Positions 1-9,341 of a DNA stretch of 58,932 bases are shown here, one piece after another. The DNA is from CAINVV01 sp964506325 (GTDB taxonomy: Bacteria; Bacteroidota; Bacteroidia; Bacteroidales; Prolixibacteraceae), in the NCBI GenBank assembly GCA_964506325.1, contig CAZDLO010000012.1:1-58932 (forward strand). The letters are read 5' to 3'. How positions within the stretch are numbered: the stretch's first letter is position 1; each line of letters begins with the position of its first letter. The notes below the pieces were generated by a model. It saw only the letters and a list, made by a program, of their open reading frames with translations. It was not told the origin of the DNA and made no database searches. Both the position numbers and the translations under genes were made by a program.

Positions 1-334
1 CAATTATTTTTCTTTGTATTGAACGTTTTCAACCCTTAATTCGCATAATTCATAACTCATAACTCCTCGCTCATGTCTTATATCTTTTTTATCTCCGTGT
101 TTCTGTGTAACAAAAAGAACTGTCACAGAGACACACGGAGTAGAACAGAGGTCCACAGAGCAAAACGAACAACTCCTGCCCCCACTCATAATTCATAACT
201 CATAATTCATAACTCCAGCTCATGTCTCATCTCTTTTTTATCTCCGTGTAATAGAAAATATCAGGAAACACAATGCTGAATTTTAACACATTATTATTTA
301 TCTTCATCCTGAAAAACCTGGCAGAACTAAATCT
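1..334. repeat. Non-coding edge with imperfect direct repeats and an inverted repeat
   Basis: No convincing gene is present. Two copies of a roughly 57-63 bp unit lie at 44-100 and 186-249. Each begins with short iterations of CATAATTCATAACT and ends in CTTTTTTATCTCCGTGT. Between them CTCCGTGTTTCTGTG (93-107) is imperfectly complementary to CACAGAGACACACGGAG (124-140), so the spacer could fold into a hairpin. Short open frames across this stretch are low-complexity and look spurious. It may be an intergenic repeat family or a degraded small mobile repeat; a single window cannot tell. Confidence 0.6.
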
Positions 335-1909
335 ATGGCGTCATCAGGAAAAACATATTCCATACAGGCAATCCCGGAAAACCTGGACTATGTCCGTGCC
401 AGGCACCTGCTCGACCGTTGCATGTTTGGTCCCAGGAACGATGAGGTGAATGGCCTGGTTGGCAAAAGCATTTCTTCAGCGCTTGGCACACTGCTGCAAA
501 CACAGGCATTGCCAAATCCACCGGTCAGCTACGATGCCAAAGACCTGGATGTCCCGTTGGGGCAAACCTGGATAACTGCAGCCTACAACAACACCTATAA
601 TCCCTTCCGGTTGAGAAGTCTGCGTTCATGGTGGGTAGGTACGATGATGCAACAAGGAACTTCGCTGGCAGAAAAGATGACACTTTTCTGGCACAATCAC
701 CTGGTGACTGAAATGGATACGGTCAACAGTGCTGCCCTTCTTTACCAGTATATTCAGCTTCTCAGGAAGCATGCTCTCGGAAATGTGAAGCAACTGGTTA
801 CCGAGATGACCATAAATCCGGCCATGCTGGTCTACCTCAACGGTGAATCAAACAGGGCAAGTGCCCCCAATGAAAATTACGGCCGGGAATTGTTTGAACT
901 CTTTACCATCGGCAAGGGTCCGCTGTTCGCAGAAGGAAATTACACCAACTATACCGAAACCGATATTCGCGAGGCGGCTAAAGTACTGACCGGATGGATG
1001 GTAAACCGAACTGCCTATACCTCCTATTACGACACGACACGCCACGACAAAACTACCAAGGTATTCACCCAGGCCTTTGACAAAACAAACATTACCAACA
1101 GGGAAGCTGAAGAATACAAATTGCTGGTGGAGATGGTTTTCAGCAAGAAAGAGACTGCCCGATACCTTGTGCGGAAGATTTACCGGTGGTTCATGTACTA
1201 CCAGATCGACCAGGCTGTTGAAGACCAGGTTATTGAACCACTGGCAACCACCCTCTTCAGCAACAATTATGAGATTAAGCCTGTTCTTGAACAGCTGCTA
1301 AGCAGCGAACACTTTTTCAGTACGGATTACATGGGATCGCAAATCAAGGATCCGCTGAATTATACCATTGGAGTATTCAGAAAATGTGAAATTGCATTAT
1401 CACCCAGCCTGGTGACCAATTACGAAGCCTGGTATGACCTTTATATTTTTTGCCGGAACATGGAAATGGCACTTGGTGACCCGCCCGATGTCGCAGGCTG
1501 GCCGCAATATTACAAGGAACCTTCCTATTATGAGTTGTGGGTCAATTCCGCCACAGTCCCCATGCGGACAGGTTTTACAGACACCTTTTGCACATCAGGC
1601 ATTACAAAGGCCGGCTACAAATATGTTATAGACCCCTTTCTGATAACAGGGAAAGTAAGTGATCCGGGAAATGTAACAAGCCTGATCAATGGATTGGCCC
1701 GGATTTTACTGCCTGTCGGACTCAGCGCCGAACAGGTTGCACAATTAAAAGAGACCCTTATTCCTGGGTTGCCTGAGTCAACCTGGACTTTTGAGTGGAA
1801 TAAATACGCTGCCAATCCTGTTGATGCAACCCAGAAGAATCTGATCAGTAAAAAGCTGCTGGCGCTATTGTTGGCGATAATGAGGATGCCCGAATTTTAT
1901 CTTACCTAG
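335..1909 (+). CDS. DUF1800 family protein
   Basis: This 524-residue protein matches the DUF1800 family. It shows the family landmarks KMTLFWHNHLVT near residue 112 and NYGRELFELFTIG near residue 182, and its length is usual for the family. No reaction is established for DUF1800. ATG 335 is the first start codon after the in-frame stop at 284-286. No cleavable signal peptide is obvious at the chosen start, which is odd because its partner is secreted. It is followed 36 bp later by a DUF1501 protein on the same strand. DUF1800-DUF1501 pairs are a recurrent arrangement in Bacteroidota, Planctomycetota and Proteobacteria, so the two products probably act together at the cell surface. Family assignment is firm; function is unknown. 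Confidence 0.88.
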   Translation: MASSGKTYSIQAIPENLDYVRARHLLDRCMFGPRNDEVNGLVGKSISSALGTLLQTQALPNPPVSYDAKDLDVPLGQTWITAAYNNTYNPFRLRSLRSWWVGTMMQQGTSLAEKMTLFWHNHLVTEMDTVNSAALLYQYIQLLRKHALGNVKQLVTEMTINPAMLVYLNGESNRASAPNENYGRELFELFTIGKGPLFAEGNYTNYTETDIREAAKVLTGWMVNRTAYTSYYDTTRHDKTTKVFTQAFDKTNITNREAEEYKLLVEMVFSKKETARYLVRKIYRWFMYYQIDQAVEDQVIEPLATTLFSNNYEIKPVLEQLLSSEHFFSTDYMGSQIKDPLNYTIGVFRKCEIALSPSLVTNYEAWYDLYIFCRNMEMALGDPPDVAGWPQYYKEPSYYELWVNSATVPMRTGFTDTFCTSGITKAGYKYVIDPFLITGKVSDPGNVTSLINGLARILLPVGLSAEQVAQLKETLIPGLPESTWTFEWNKYAANPVDATQKNLISKKLLALLLAIMRMPEFYLT

Positions 1910-1945
1910 GAAGAGAAATATAAAGAAAAAAGTATTGGCAAAAGT

Positions 1946-3511
1946 ATGGAAAGAAGGAGATTCATAAAATATACGACTGCAACGGCTGCCTTGCCCTTTT
2001 TCTTCCGGGGACACTGGATGCAGGCAATGGCAGGCACTCCTGCCACCGGTTTAACGGGTGCCTTCAATACAGGGAGGAAATTGGTACTGGTCCAGCTGGA
2101 CGGGGGCAACGACGGTTTGAATATGGTTATCCCCATCTCTCAGTACGACAACCTGGCCAATGCACGGCGGAATATTCTGGTCGATAAAAATCAAATTCTG
2201 AAATTAACGGATGATACAGGTCTTCATCCGGTAATGCCTGAACTTACCGGTCTGTATAAAGAGGGGAAAGTTCAGATCATCCAGGGTGTTGGATACCTTT
2301 ATCCCAACCTGTCTCATTTCAGGTCGAAAGATATCCTGATATCCGGGTCGGATGCTATGACAGTGGTCAGCTCAGGATGGATGGGAAGGATGCTGTACCA
2401 ACTCTATCCCAATTATCCGTACGGGTTCCCCAATGTAAACCAACCGCATCCCATCTCTCTTACCATCGGATCAACAAGTTCCCCTACCTGCCAGGGAGAC
2501 CAGGCAAATTATAGTACGGTTATCAGAAGCCTCACCTCATCCTATACCAACAATGCGCCGGCAACAGGCTTTCCGGATACCCCGTTTGGCAGGGAACTCA
2601 AATACCTTACCAACGTGATGGAACAAACCGAGGGTTACCTGGGTGTTGTGAAAACTGCCGCCGCCAGTGCGAAAAACCTGTCGCTGAAATATCCTGCTGC
2701 CGGCACAAACCTCCTGGCAGACCAGCTGAAGCTTGTCGCCAATCTGATTGCCGGCGGACTGCAGACTCAGATCTATGTCGTCAGCCTGGGTGGATGGGAT
2801 ACCCATTCGGGGCAGGTGGCCAGCGAGACCAATAAACTTGCGGGAACGCACCCGGTATTGCTTGGCAAACTGTCACAGGCCATCGCTGCTTTTCAGGATG
2901 ATTTGAAATTGCTGAACAAGGAAGATGAGGTGATGGGATTTGTTTATACCGAATTTGGCAGGCGCATCAAATCGAATGACAGCCTGGGAACAGACCACGG
3001 CACAACATGGCCGGCCATCCTGTTTGGTACAAATGTCAATCCCGGGATCACCGGCACCAATCCCGTTATCCCGGCGGCAGCTACAAAAACGGACAACCTC
3101 CCCATGCAGCACGATTTCAGGAGTATCTATTCCGGCTTTTTCAAACAATGGTTCAATCTTGCAGACCAGGATGTTACCCTCTTGCTGAATGGTTCCTTCC
3201 CTGAAATTCAACTTACCGGCAAGACCACCGCTGTTGAACCTTCCCTCCCAATCCCAGGCAGTAAACTTAAATTATTCCCTAACCCGGTGTCAGATTATGC
3301 AACCCTTCAGTTTGAATCAGAGGGTGGCTGGGCCGCGGTGCGGATTTATTCCATGGGAGGCCAGCTGGTAATAAACCAGGAGAGAAAACAGTATCTGCAG
3401 GGATTCACGGAGATCCTTCTTCACCTGGGATCCTTAAGCAACGGGGCTTACATCCTGGTGCTGCAACAAAAAACCAAAACCTCTGAAGTCAGGTTTATTG
3501 TAAAAAAATAA
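1946..3511 (+). CDS. DUF1501 protein with T9SS C-terminal sorting domain
   Basis: This 521-residue protein starts with MERRRFIKYTTATAALPFFF, a twin-arginine-like export signal typical of DUF1501 proteins. The body carries DUF1501 hallmarks, including VLVQLDGGNDGLNMVIP near residue 47, GGWDTHSGQ near 281 and YTEFGRRIKSNDSLGTDHGT near 334. This fold belongs to the alkaline phosphatase/sulfatase-like superfamily. The last 80 or so residues (KLFPNPVSDYATLQF to the terminal VKK) form a type A T9SS sorting domain, so the mature protein is predicted to be secreted or surface-anchored. Only this member of the DUF1800/DUF1501 pair carries the tail. Substrate and activity are unknown. Confidence 0.9.
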   Translation: MERRRFIKYTTATAALPFFFRGHWMQAMAGTPATGLTGAFNTGRKLVLVQLDGGNDGLNMVIPISQYDNLANARRNILVDKNQILKLTDDTGLHPVMPELTGLYKEGKVQIIQGVGYLYPNLSHFRSKDILISGSDAMTVVSSGWMGRMLYQLYPNYPYGFPNVNQPHPISLTIGSTSSPTCQGDQANYSTVIRSLTSSYTNNAPATGFPDTPFGRELKYLTNVMEQTEGYLGVVKTAAASAKNLSLKYPAAGTNLLADQLKLVANLIAGGLQTQIYVVSLGGWDTHSGQVASETNKLAGTHPVLLGKLSQAIAAFQDDLKLLNKEDEVMGFVYTEFGRRIKSNDSLGTDHGTTWPAILFGTNVNPGITGTNPVIPAAATKTDNLPMQHDFRSIYSGFFKQWFNLADQDVTLLLNGSFPEIQLTGKTTAVEPSLPIPGSKLKLFPNPVSDYATLQFESEGGWAAVRIYSMGGQLVINQERKQYLQGFTEILLHLGSLSNGAYILVLQQKTKTSEVRFIVKK

Positions 3512-3586
3512 AAAATCCGGGGTGATGCCCGGAAAGATCACGGAAACAACGATCCGGTACAGCCACCAATTGACAGGAATAATTCA

Positions 3587-4246
3587 ATGAACGAGGAAAC
3601 TCCCAAAGAGCACAAGGACGAACTTCTGTTAATGAAGAAGAAGGTCCTTTTATCAAAATCGAAGATATTGTACGACAGGCAGGTCACTCCTGAATCCCTT
3701 GCCGCAGAGTGGACCATACACCACAGCGAATGGGATGCAGACGGGGAGTGGCTTACAGGCTCCAACAGGGGTAACCACCCGGGAATGGCCATCTTAAATC
3801 AGGATTTCCCGGGAAATGTGCTGGTGGAATTTGAGGCCCAGACGCTGCTGCCCTCCTCCCACGACATCAACGTGATGTGGAACGGTGAATGGCTGGAGGA
3901 TGGCGATCGCCGCGGACTGGCCTATGTGGCCGGATTGCAGGGGTGGTGGACCGGGAAAGTAGGGATTGAAAAATCTGACAAATATGAGTTTATGGTTGGG
4001 ACTCCATTGTTCAGTTTCGTTCCGGGAAAATTGTACAAGATTAAGGCAGGAAGCATCGAAGGCCATTGCTTTATATTCGCAGATGACCAGTTGCTGTTAG
4101 AGGCGATGGATCCTGATCCTATTGATAACAGGATATATACAAAGATCGGGTTTGAGGCTTACTGCAGCAGGATCAGGATCAGGAACATTGTCATCCGCCA
4201 GATTCACTGGGAAGAAGCCGGCATGAAATATGAACCCGAATTCTGA
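3587..4246 (+). CDS. Beta-sandwich (LamG/DUF1080-like) protein
   Basis: This 219-residue protein has no signal peptide, so it is predicted cytoplasmic. From about residue 45 the pattern looks like a concanavalin/LamG-type jelly roll: VLVEFEAQTL, then a tryptophan- and glycine-rich stretch, then KLYKIKAGSIEGHCFIFADDQL and IGFEAYCSRIRIRNIVI. The last two segments resemble the ends of DUF1080 (3-keto-disaccharide hydrolase-like) and related lectin-like domains. It lies 75 bp after the DUF1501 gene on the same strand and may be cotranscribed. The resemblance is at fold level only; it could equally be a non-catalytic carbohydrate-binding protein. Confidence 0.6.
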   Translation: MNEETPKEHKDELLLMKKKVLLSKSKILYDRQVTPESLAAEWTIHHSEWDADGEWLTGSNRGNHPGMAILNQDFPGNVLVEFEAQTLLPSSHDINVMWNGEWLEDGDRRGLAYVAGLQGWWTGKVGIEKSDKYEFMVGTPLFSFVPGKLYKIKAGSIEGHCFIFADDQLLLEAMDPDPIDNRIYTKIGFEAYCSRIRIRNIVIRQIHWEEAGMKYEPEF

Positions 4247-4325
4247 TTAGACGTAACAATTTGCCGGATCCTGGAAAACCGTGTGCCTTCCGGGAGAACA
4301 GGATATCTGTCTCCCCCGGCATTTT

Positions 4326-5621
4326 CTACTTCAATGGGTATACCAGTTCATTATCCGCAGGAGGCAGGTCGGTGGCCATGTTCTGCATACTCGAAGCCAG
4401 TACCATGTAATAGCCACCCATACCTTTGAGCAACTGGATGAGGGCAGCAGTGCCCGGTTCCATGAGTTCATCTCCCTGGTAGTGTTGCATTACCGTCGAG
4501 GCAACGACCGGGGCAGCCAGGGCAACATTGGCCTGGCTAAGGTTATACGGGGGAGCGACAAGGGTAGAAGTCAGCCCTTGCTGAATGCCGGAAAGCATAT
4601 AGTCCCTGGCATACCGCTCAAAGCCGGCATTTCCCGCTATCGATGTAATCTTCTTCGAATGAATGGTCAACGATCCGGCAGGATCATAGCTAATCAGCCT
4701 GTATGCACATGGAGAAGTGACCAATGACGAGGTTTCACAGTCGAGCAGGAAATTGCTTCCCGTACCTGCCGCCCGGGTAATGTCCTGGGCATGGTAGTGC
4801 CCGGTAAAAACAAGCTTTAAGCCCTTGTCCGCGAAAGCTGCAGAGATATTCTTCCAGTCCTCCACAACATAATCGGGAAAAAGTTCAGATTGACCCGTAA
4901 AATGCTCTGTTAAACCATGATGCATCATTCCTATTACTGTGATGCCATTTTTTTTCGCTTCATCGAGCTTGGACAGAATCCAGGAAAGGGTTCCGGCAGA
5001 AAATCTGCCGCCTGTTTTGGAGGAAGTGCCTGTATTCTCCGGGTAGCGGCAGGCATCCATGGCCAGTATCCAATATCCAGGAGCTGCCTCAGCCACATAG
5101 GAAAGAGAGTTCGGATCTTTGGAGATCGCATTCTGAAAGCCAAAAGCAGCGTATACCTGTTCAAACCCGGAAGGATTCAGGCCGGGAACCGGCGTGACGA
5201 CTTTGCCGCTGTACTGACTTGCATGTGGATTATTAATGTCGTGGTTGCCTGGCACTACAAACACTTTCTTACCCGCAGAACTTAACTGTGAAAGATAGAA
5301 AGCCACCTTTTCATGGTTGATTCTTTCCCCATCTTTCGTCAAATCACCACAAAGCAATACGACCTCCGCATCCGACATTTTAATCTCACTGATGGCCTCC
5401 TCAAAAATAGCTTTACTGTCGCCCAGCATTTTACGGTCTCCGGACAGGGCGGCTTCGAAGGCTTCACCGGTTGTACCCAGGGAAGGGTCGTAATAATGGG
5501 GATCAGACACTACGGCGATTTTCAATGTCCTGACAGCCGGAACCACTGTCTCCTCTTTCTTGCAGGACATAAAAAGGATGAAAGGTATAACAATCAAAAA
5601 TATTGCCCCGGAATTGTTCAC
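4326..5621 (-). CDS. Calcineurin-like metallophosphoesterase lipoprotein
   Basis: This 431-residue protein is a secreted metallophosphoesterase. Its metal-binding motifs appear in order: VVSDPHYYD (about residue 37), LCGDLTKDGE (about 105), PGNHDINN (about 135), MMHHG and FTGHYHAQD. The N-terminus MNNSGAIFLIVIPFILFMSC is a lipoprotein signal. The mature start CKKEE has a lysine followed by acidic residues, resembling the Bacteroidota surface-export signal, so it may face outward. The start codon is GTG at 5621. It is the last gene of the seven-gene leftward run, 6 bp after a GH92 gene. Here it could remove phosphate from a glycan or phosphodiester; the substrate is inferred from context only. 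Confidence 0.85.
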   Translation of the reverse strand: MNNSGAIFLIVIPFILFMSCKKEETVVPAVRTLKIAVVSDPHYYDPSLGTTGEAFEAALSGDRKMLGDSKAIFEEAISEIKMSDAEVVLLCGDLTKDGERINHEKVAFYLSQLSSAGKKVFVVPGNHDINNPHASQYSGKVVTPVPGLNPSGFEQVYAAFGFQNAISKDPNSLSYVAEAAPGYWILAMDACRYPENTGTSSKTGGRFSAGTLSWILSKLDEAKKNGITVIGMMHHGLTEHFTGQSELFPDYVVEDWKNISAAFADKGLKLVFTGHYHAQDITRAAGTGSNFLLDCETSSLVTSPCAYRLISYDPAGSLTIHSKKITSIAGNAGFERYARDYMLSGIQQGLTSTLVAPPYNLSQANVALAAPVVASTVMQHYQGDELMEPGTAALIQLLKGMGGYYMVLASSMQNMATDLPPADNELVYPLK

Positions 5622-5627
5622 TGATGA

Positions 5628-7790
5628 CTATTTTTTGGGTTGGCTGCCCATGTAAAATTTAAGGATGCCGCCACGCATTATCTCCTCGTGCGTAATGGTC
5701 CTCTTTTCGTATTTGGTGCCGTTCAATTCGATGGATTGAACATACATATTCGCTTCCGAAATATCAGCTGCCTCCACGGTAAAGGTTTTGCCATCCGGTA
5801 AGGAAACAGTGGCTTTCTTCAGCTGGGGTGCACCCAGTACATATTCGCCGCCGCAGGGATTCACAGGATAGAATCCAAGGTTGCTGAATATCAGCCAGGC
5901 AGACATTTGTCCGCAGTCATCATTCCCGCATAATCCATTGATTTTGTTCTGGTACTGGGTCGTGGTAATCTGGCGGACGAGTTGCTCGGTTTTCCAGGGT
6001 TTGCCTGCCAAGGAATACAGGTAAGCCACGTGGTGGCTTGGCTCATTGCCGTGTGCATACTGGCCGATAAGGCCTGTAACATCCGCAACAAATCCGTGGG
6101 CTTCCTTGCTGACTGAAGTTTCAAACAGTGAATCCAGTTTGTTGGTAAAATAATCAGGCCCACCCATTAATTCCATAAGTCCGGGTACGTCATGCTGAAT
6201 GTGCCAGGTATATTGCCATGCATTGCCTTCCGTATAATCACCCCCTGAGTTACTTGCCTGGGAAAGTGAGAATGAATCAAATGGAGTCCGCCAGTTGCCT
6301 TTGGAGTCCTTGCCTCTCATGAGCCTGGTTTGGGGATCAAACATGTTTTTGTAGAACCCTGAACGCTTGCTGAAGAATTCAAAATCTTCCTGTTTGTTCA
6401 GCGCTTTGGCAAATTGCGCCGCACAATAGTCGTCATAAACCGACTCCAGGGTGCGTGATACCGATTCATCCTTCACCAGGTCGAATGGATAGTAGCCATA
6501 CTTGTCGTAAATTTCCCAGTATGAATTCCTGTGGTTTTGTGTCAGGGATGTCTTTACCGCCTGGTAGGCCTTTTCTGCATCAAAGCCCCTGAACCCCTTC
6601 AGCCAGGCGTCAACGATCACAGGGACTGCATGATTCCCAATCATGCAATAGGTCTCTTTGCCCCAAAGCGCCCAGATGGGAAGGAAACCCTGCTGATCGT
6701 TCTGGCGGAGCATGGAGTTGACAAATCCGTCCACCATCTCCGGACTTAAGATCGTATAGAGCGGATGGGCTGCCCTGTAGGTATCCCAGAGTGAGAGGGT
6801 TGAATAAAAAGGCTTTTCGGCAACGTCGGCAATGTTATTGGGCTGGATGAAGAGGTGGTACATCGAGGTGTAGAAGATCTCCTTCTGGTCGGGGGTCCCG
6901 TCGATCTGAACCCTTGAAAGGTAATTGTTCCACTTGGAACGGCCTTCCTCACGTACTTTATCAAATTCCCATCCCGGAACTTCCGCCTGGAGATTTTTCC
7001 TTGCATTTTCAACGCTGGTGGAAGAAATGGACACTTTTACCAGCAACTCCTCACCCTGTTTCAGGTTAAAATCGAAAACATAGCGAGGGGCTTTCTCAAG
7101 CTCATTCCGTTTCGGCAGTTCCGTTTTCCCGGCCACCGGCTTGCTGAATTCAATCACGTAATAATAGGTGCGATCCAGCCAGACCAAGGTCTGTGTATAG
7201 CCGGAGATGACATTGTCGTTTTCAAAAGTAACCTGGGAGGCAATTACGTGTTTGTACAAATCCTTTTCGTTGCTAACCATGCCGTTCTGAAAATCGATCA
7301 GCACATGGGCAGGTTCGCTTTTTTGAAATGTATAGCGGTGGACGGCGGTATGTTCAGATGCCGTCATTTCAGCCCGCACATCGAAATCTTTCAGTACAAC
7401 AGAATAGTATCCCGGCCTGGCCTGTTCGCCGCTTTTTTCGAACCTGCTGTTGTAAGTGTCGCGAACAGGGTTTCCCGTAAACGGAAGCATCAGGATATCA
7501 CCCAGATCCGGACATCCGGTGCCGTTGAGACGGTCCTGCGAGAATCCGTTGATGGTTGAATCAGTTGACTGGTATCCGGAGCAATACGCCCAGGTGCAAT
7601 TGCCCGTTTCCGGACCTGCCTGAATCAGTCCGAAAGGGACACATGCCCCGGGAAAGCAATGGCCAAATTCGGCCGCACCAACAAACGGGTTGACGTATTT
7701 TGTGTAATCTTCGGGTTGGACCTGCTTTGTGGTGGTACAGGAAACAGCAATCAGGGTAAACAGGAGTCCGGAAAAAATAATTTTGTTCAT
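5628..7790 (-). CDS. GH92 alpha-mannosidase lipoprotein
   Basis: This 720-residue family 92 enzyme belongs to a group of calcium-dependent inverting exo-alpha-mannosidases. It starts with a lipoprotein signal ending LIAVSC. GH92 hallmarks are YVNPFVGAAEFGHCFPGACVPFGLIQ, DYTEGNAWQYTW, AHGNEPSHH and GNDDCGQMSAW. By family knowledge, the Glu of YTEGN and an Asp of GNDDCGQ are candidate catalytic acid and base, and the intact GNEPSHH motif fits alpha-1,2-mannosidase-type members. It ends at the usual GH92 boundary without the extra C-terminal modules of two neighbours. Probably located in the periplasm or on a membrane, cotranscribed with the metallophosphoesterase 6 bp downstream. Confidence 0.93.
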   Translation of the reverse strand: MNKIIFSGLLFTLIAVSCTTTKQVQPEDYTKYVNPFVGAAEFGHCFPGACVPFGLIQAGPETGNCTWAYCSGYQSTDSTINGFSQDRLNGTGCPDLGDILMLPFTGNPVRDTYNSRFEKSGEQARPGYYSVVLKDFDVRAEMTASEHTAVHRYTFQKSEPAHVLIDFQNGMVSNEKDLYKHVIASQVTFENDNVISGYTQTLVWLDRTYYYVIEFSKPVAGKTELPKRNELEKAPRYVFDFNLKQGEELLVKVSISSTSVENARKNLQAEVPGWEFDKVREEGRSKWNNYLSRVQIDGTPDQKEIFYTSMYHLFIQPNNIADVAEKPFYSTLSLWDTYRAAHPLYTILSPEMVDGFVNSMLRQNDQQGFLPIWALWGKETYCMIGNHAVPVIVDAWLKGFRGFDAEKAYQAVKTSLTQNHRNSYWEIYDKYGYYPFDLVKDESVSRTLESVYDDYCAAQFAKALNKQEDFEFFSKRSGFYKNMFDPQTRLMRGKDSKGNWRTPFDSFSLSQASNSGGDYTEGNAWQYTWHIQHDVPGLMELMGGPDYFTNKLDSLFETSVSKEAHGFVADVTGLIGQYAHGNEPSHHVAYLYSLAGKPWKTEQLVRQITTTQYQNKINGLCGNDDCGQMSAWLIFSNLGFYPVNPCGGEYVLGAPQLKKATVSLPDGKTFTVEAADISEANMYVQSIELNGTKYEKRTITHEEIMRGGILKFYMGSQPKK

Positions 7791-7847
7791 CTTGAAAATT
7801 TTGACGTTGGCAATTTTTTCTAAAACTAGGATAAATACCTGAAAAAA

Positions 7848-9302
7848 TCAGTCTGTTTCCCTGCCATTTTTGATTCTCTTCCAGGCCACAACACCTGAAT
7901 AGAGTAAAAATGAAGCTCCCGTATACAATAATAGATGGCTGTACTCTTCATACATTTCAGTAAAATTTTCAACTGCTGTTATCCTGCTGAAATAGGTCAG
8001 CCCTAAGCCGGTTAAGAACAGGGCTGCAATAAGACCCAGAACGGATATGACAATTTGGGCATTAAGCAAGGCTGATAATTTTCTGTTTTTTGAAATTCCC
8101 GTACCTGCCAGGCTGAAAATGAGGATCCAAACCATCCAGGAGACAACCTGGAGAATATTCAGTGTCCTGAAATAATTGACGATTGAAATCAAGGGTCTGA
8201 AAAACAGTTGCTTCCCGGAGTAATAAGGCCTGTCATTGTAAAGCAGTACCTTCATCCTCCCCTGGTCGCGGGTCCTGATGATATTCAGAATGGCCGCTTC
8301 CCTGGAAGATGGATCCAGATTTTTCCAGCCCGGAATATCAAAGGCATTCCACATCGAACATGCACTTCCATACCCGTGGAAATCAAGCCCTCCGTTCATT
8401 ATCAGCCCATTACTTGTACAGAAATCCTTTATCTTCCGGTAAACTTTCCTGTCATACCGTTTATCGGTGGCGGTATTTTCAATTTCGAAACCATCCACCC
8501 CTAGATTTTTGTAATATTCAAGGGATTTGCGCTCACCTTCAAACCAATGGTTCACCAGCACCGCACCACTGTCTGCTCGGGTGTGCTGCACCGCCAGGGA
8601 ATCCGAAAATCCCTTCGTTTTGAATTCATGCCGGAGACCCAGCAGGCTCAAATGGTTGGTGCCTGAAAATTCCTCCCCGCCCATAACAAGCGGATCTCCC
8701 GGAACTTGTCCGTTCCGCTGGGCCCTGACAAATTCGAGCGTTTTACTGTGATTGTTGTGATCCGTTATGAAAAAGGCGTCAAAGCCATTGCGCTTGTGCC
8801 ACTTCCACAGTCCCTCCTGTGAAATCAGACCGTCATGGCTGAATTCAGTGTGCGAATGCGTATTGACAAGGACGGCATTGCTTTTGTTGTTAATGATGAT
8901 GTTGCCCGGCAGGGGAATGAAAATCATAACGGCAAAAACTGCAAACAACAACCCCAGCACAATGGGGATATTCACGCTTTGCCGGGCAATAAAACGCCTC
9001 CTTGCCCGCTTTTCCTTTATCCAAAAGGCCTTTGTAATGCTGAATCCTAAGTAAATCAGGATGGCCCAGAAGCCAAAAAGGAGAAATTCGGGGATGGCAT
9101 GGAAAGATTGGTTAAAAAACAACAGAATACCGAGGAAAGGTTCAAACAGAAGTCTCCACCATGAGATCTGAACACCGAATTCGGGCAGGGACTCAAGGGT
9201 CAGTGCATCGACTATTGTGATCGGATAATGGAATAAAACGGCAGTCGCTGCAATGGCTGTTAAAATTATTGCCGGGAGAACCAGTCGTGATTTTTGAATC
9301 AT
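7848..9302 (-). CDS. Membrane-embedded PHP-domain phosphoesterase
   Basis: This 484-residue protein places a PHP-type metallo-hydrolase domain between membrane segments. About four hydrophobic helices lie in residues 8-132, including IPIVLGLLFAVFAVMIFIP. The PHP motifs follow: NTHSHTEFSHDG at about 147-158, ITDHNNHSKT, then GGLDFHGYGS. Three more helices lie near 380-475. PHP domains hydrolyse phosphoesters with a metal cluster; here the active site should face one side of the inner membrane, probably the periplasm. It sits between two GH92 genes with gaps of 57 and 39 bp, suggesting a role in the same glycan pathway. The substrate is not identifiable from sequence. A phosphate-substituted sugar or polyprenyl/lipid phosphate is a guess. 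Confidence 0.8.
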   Translation of the reverse strand: MIQKSRLVLPAIILTAIAATAVLFHYPITIVDALTLESLPEFGVQISWWRLLFEPFLGILLFFNQSFHAIPEFLLFGFWAILIYLGFSITKAFWIKEKRARRRFIARQSVNIPIVLGLLFAVFAVMIFIPLPGNIIINNKSNAVLVNTHSHTEFSHDGLISQEGLWKWHKRNGFDAFFITDHNNHSKTLEFVRAQRNGQVPGDPLVMGGEEFSGTNHLSLLGLRHEFKTKGFSDSLAVQHTRADSGAVLVNHWFEGERKSLEYYKNLGVDGFEIENTATDKRYDRKVYRKIKDFCTSNGLIMNGGLDFHGYGSACSMWNAFDIPGWKNLDPSSREAAILNIIRTRDQGRMKVLLYNDRPYYSGKQLFFRPLISIVNYFRTLNILQVVSWMVWILIFSLAGTGISKNRKLSALLNAQIVISVLGLIAALFLTGLGLTYFSRITAVENFTEMYEEYSHLLLYTGASFLLYSGVVAWKRIKNGRETD

Positions 9303-9341
9303 GGTTACAATTGGAAATGGTTATGTATTAATTCCGATTCG

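Noticed and set aside
1..334. CRISPR array at the left edge
   Set aside because: Only two imperfect copies of unequal length occur, with low-complexity content and a spacer that is itself partly repetitive.
4281..4727. Plus-strand 148-codon open frame opposite the metallophosphoesterase
   Set aside because: It lies antisense to a gene with complete catalytic motifs and shows no domain or signal of its own.
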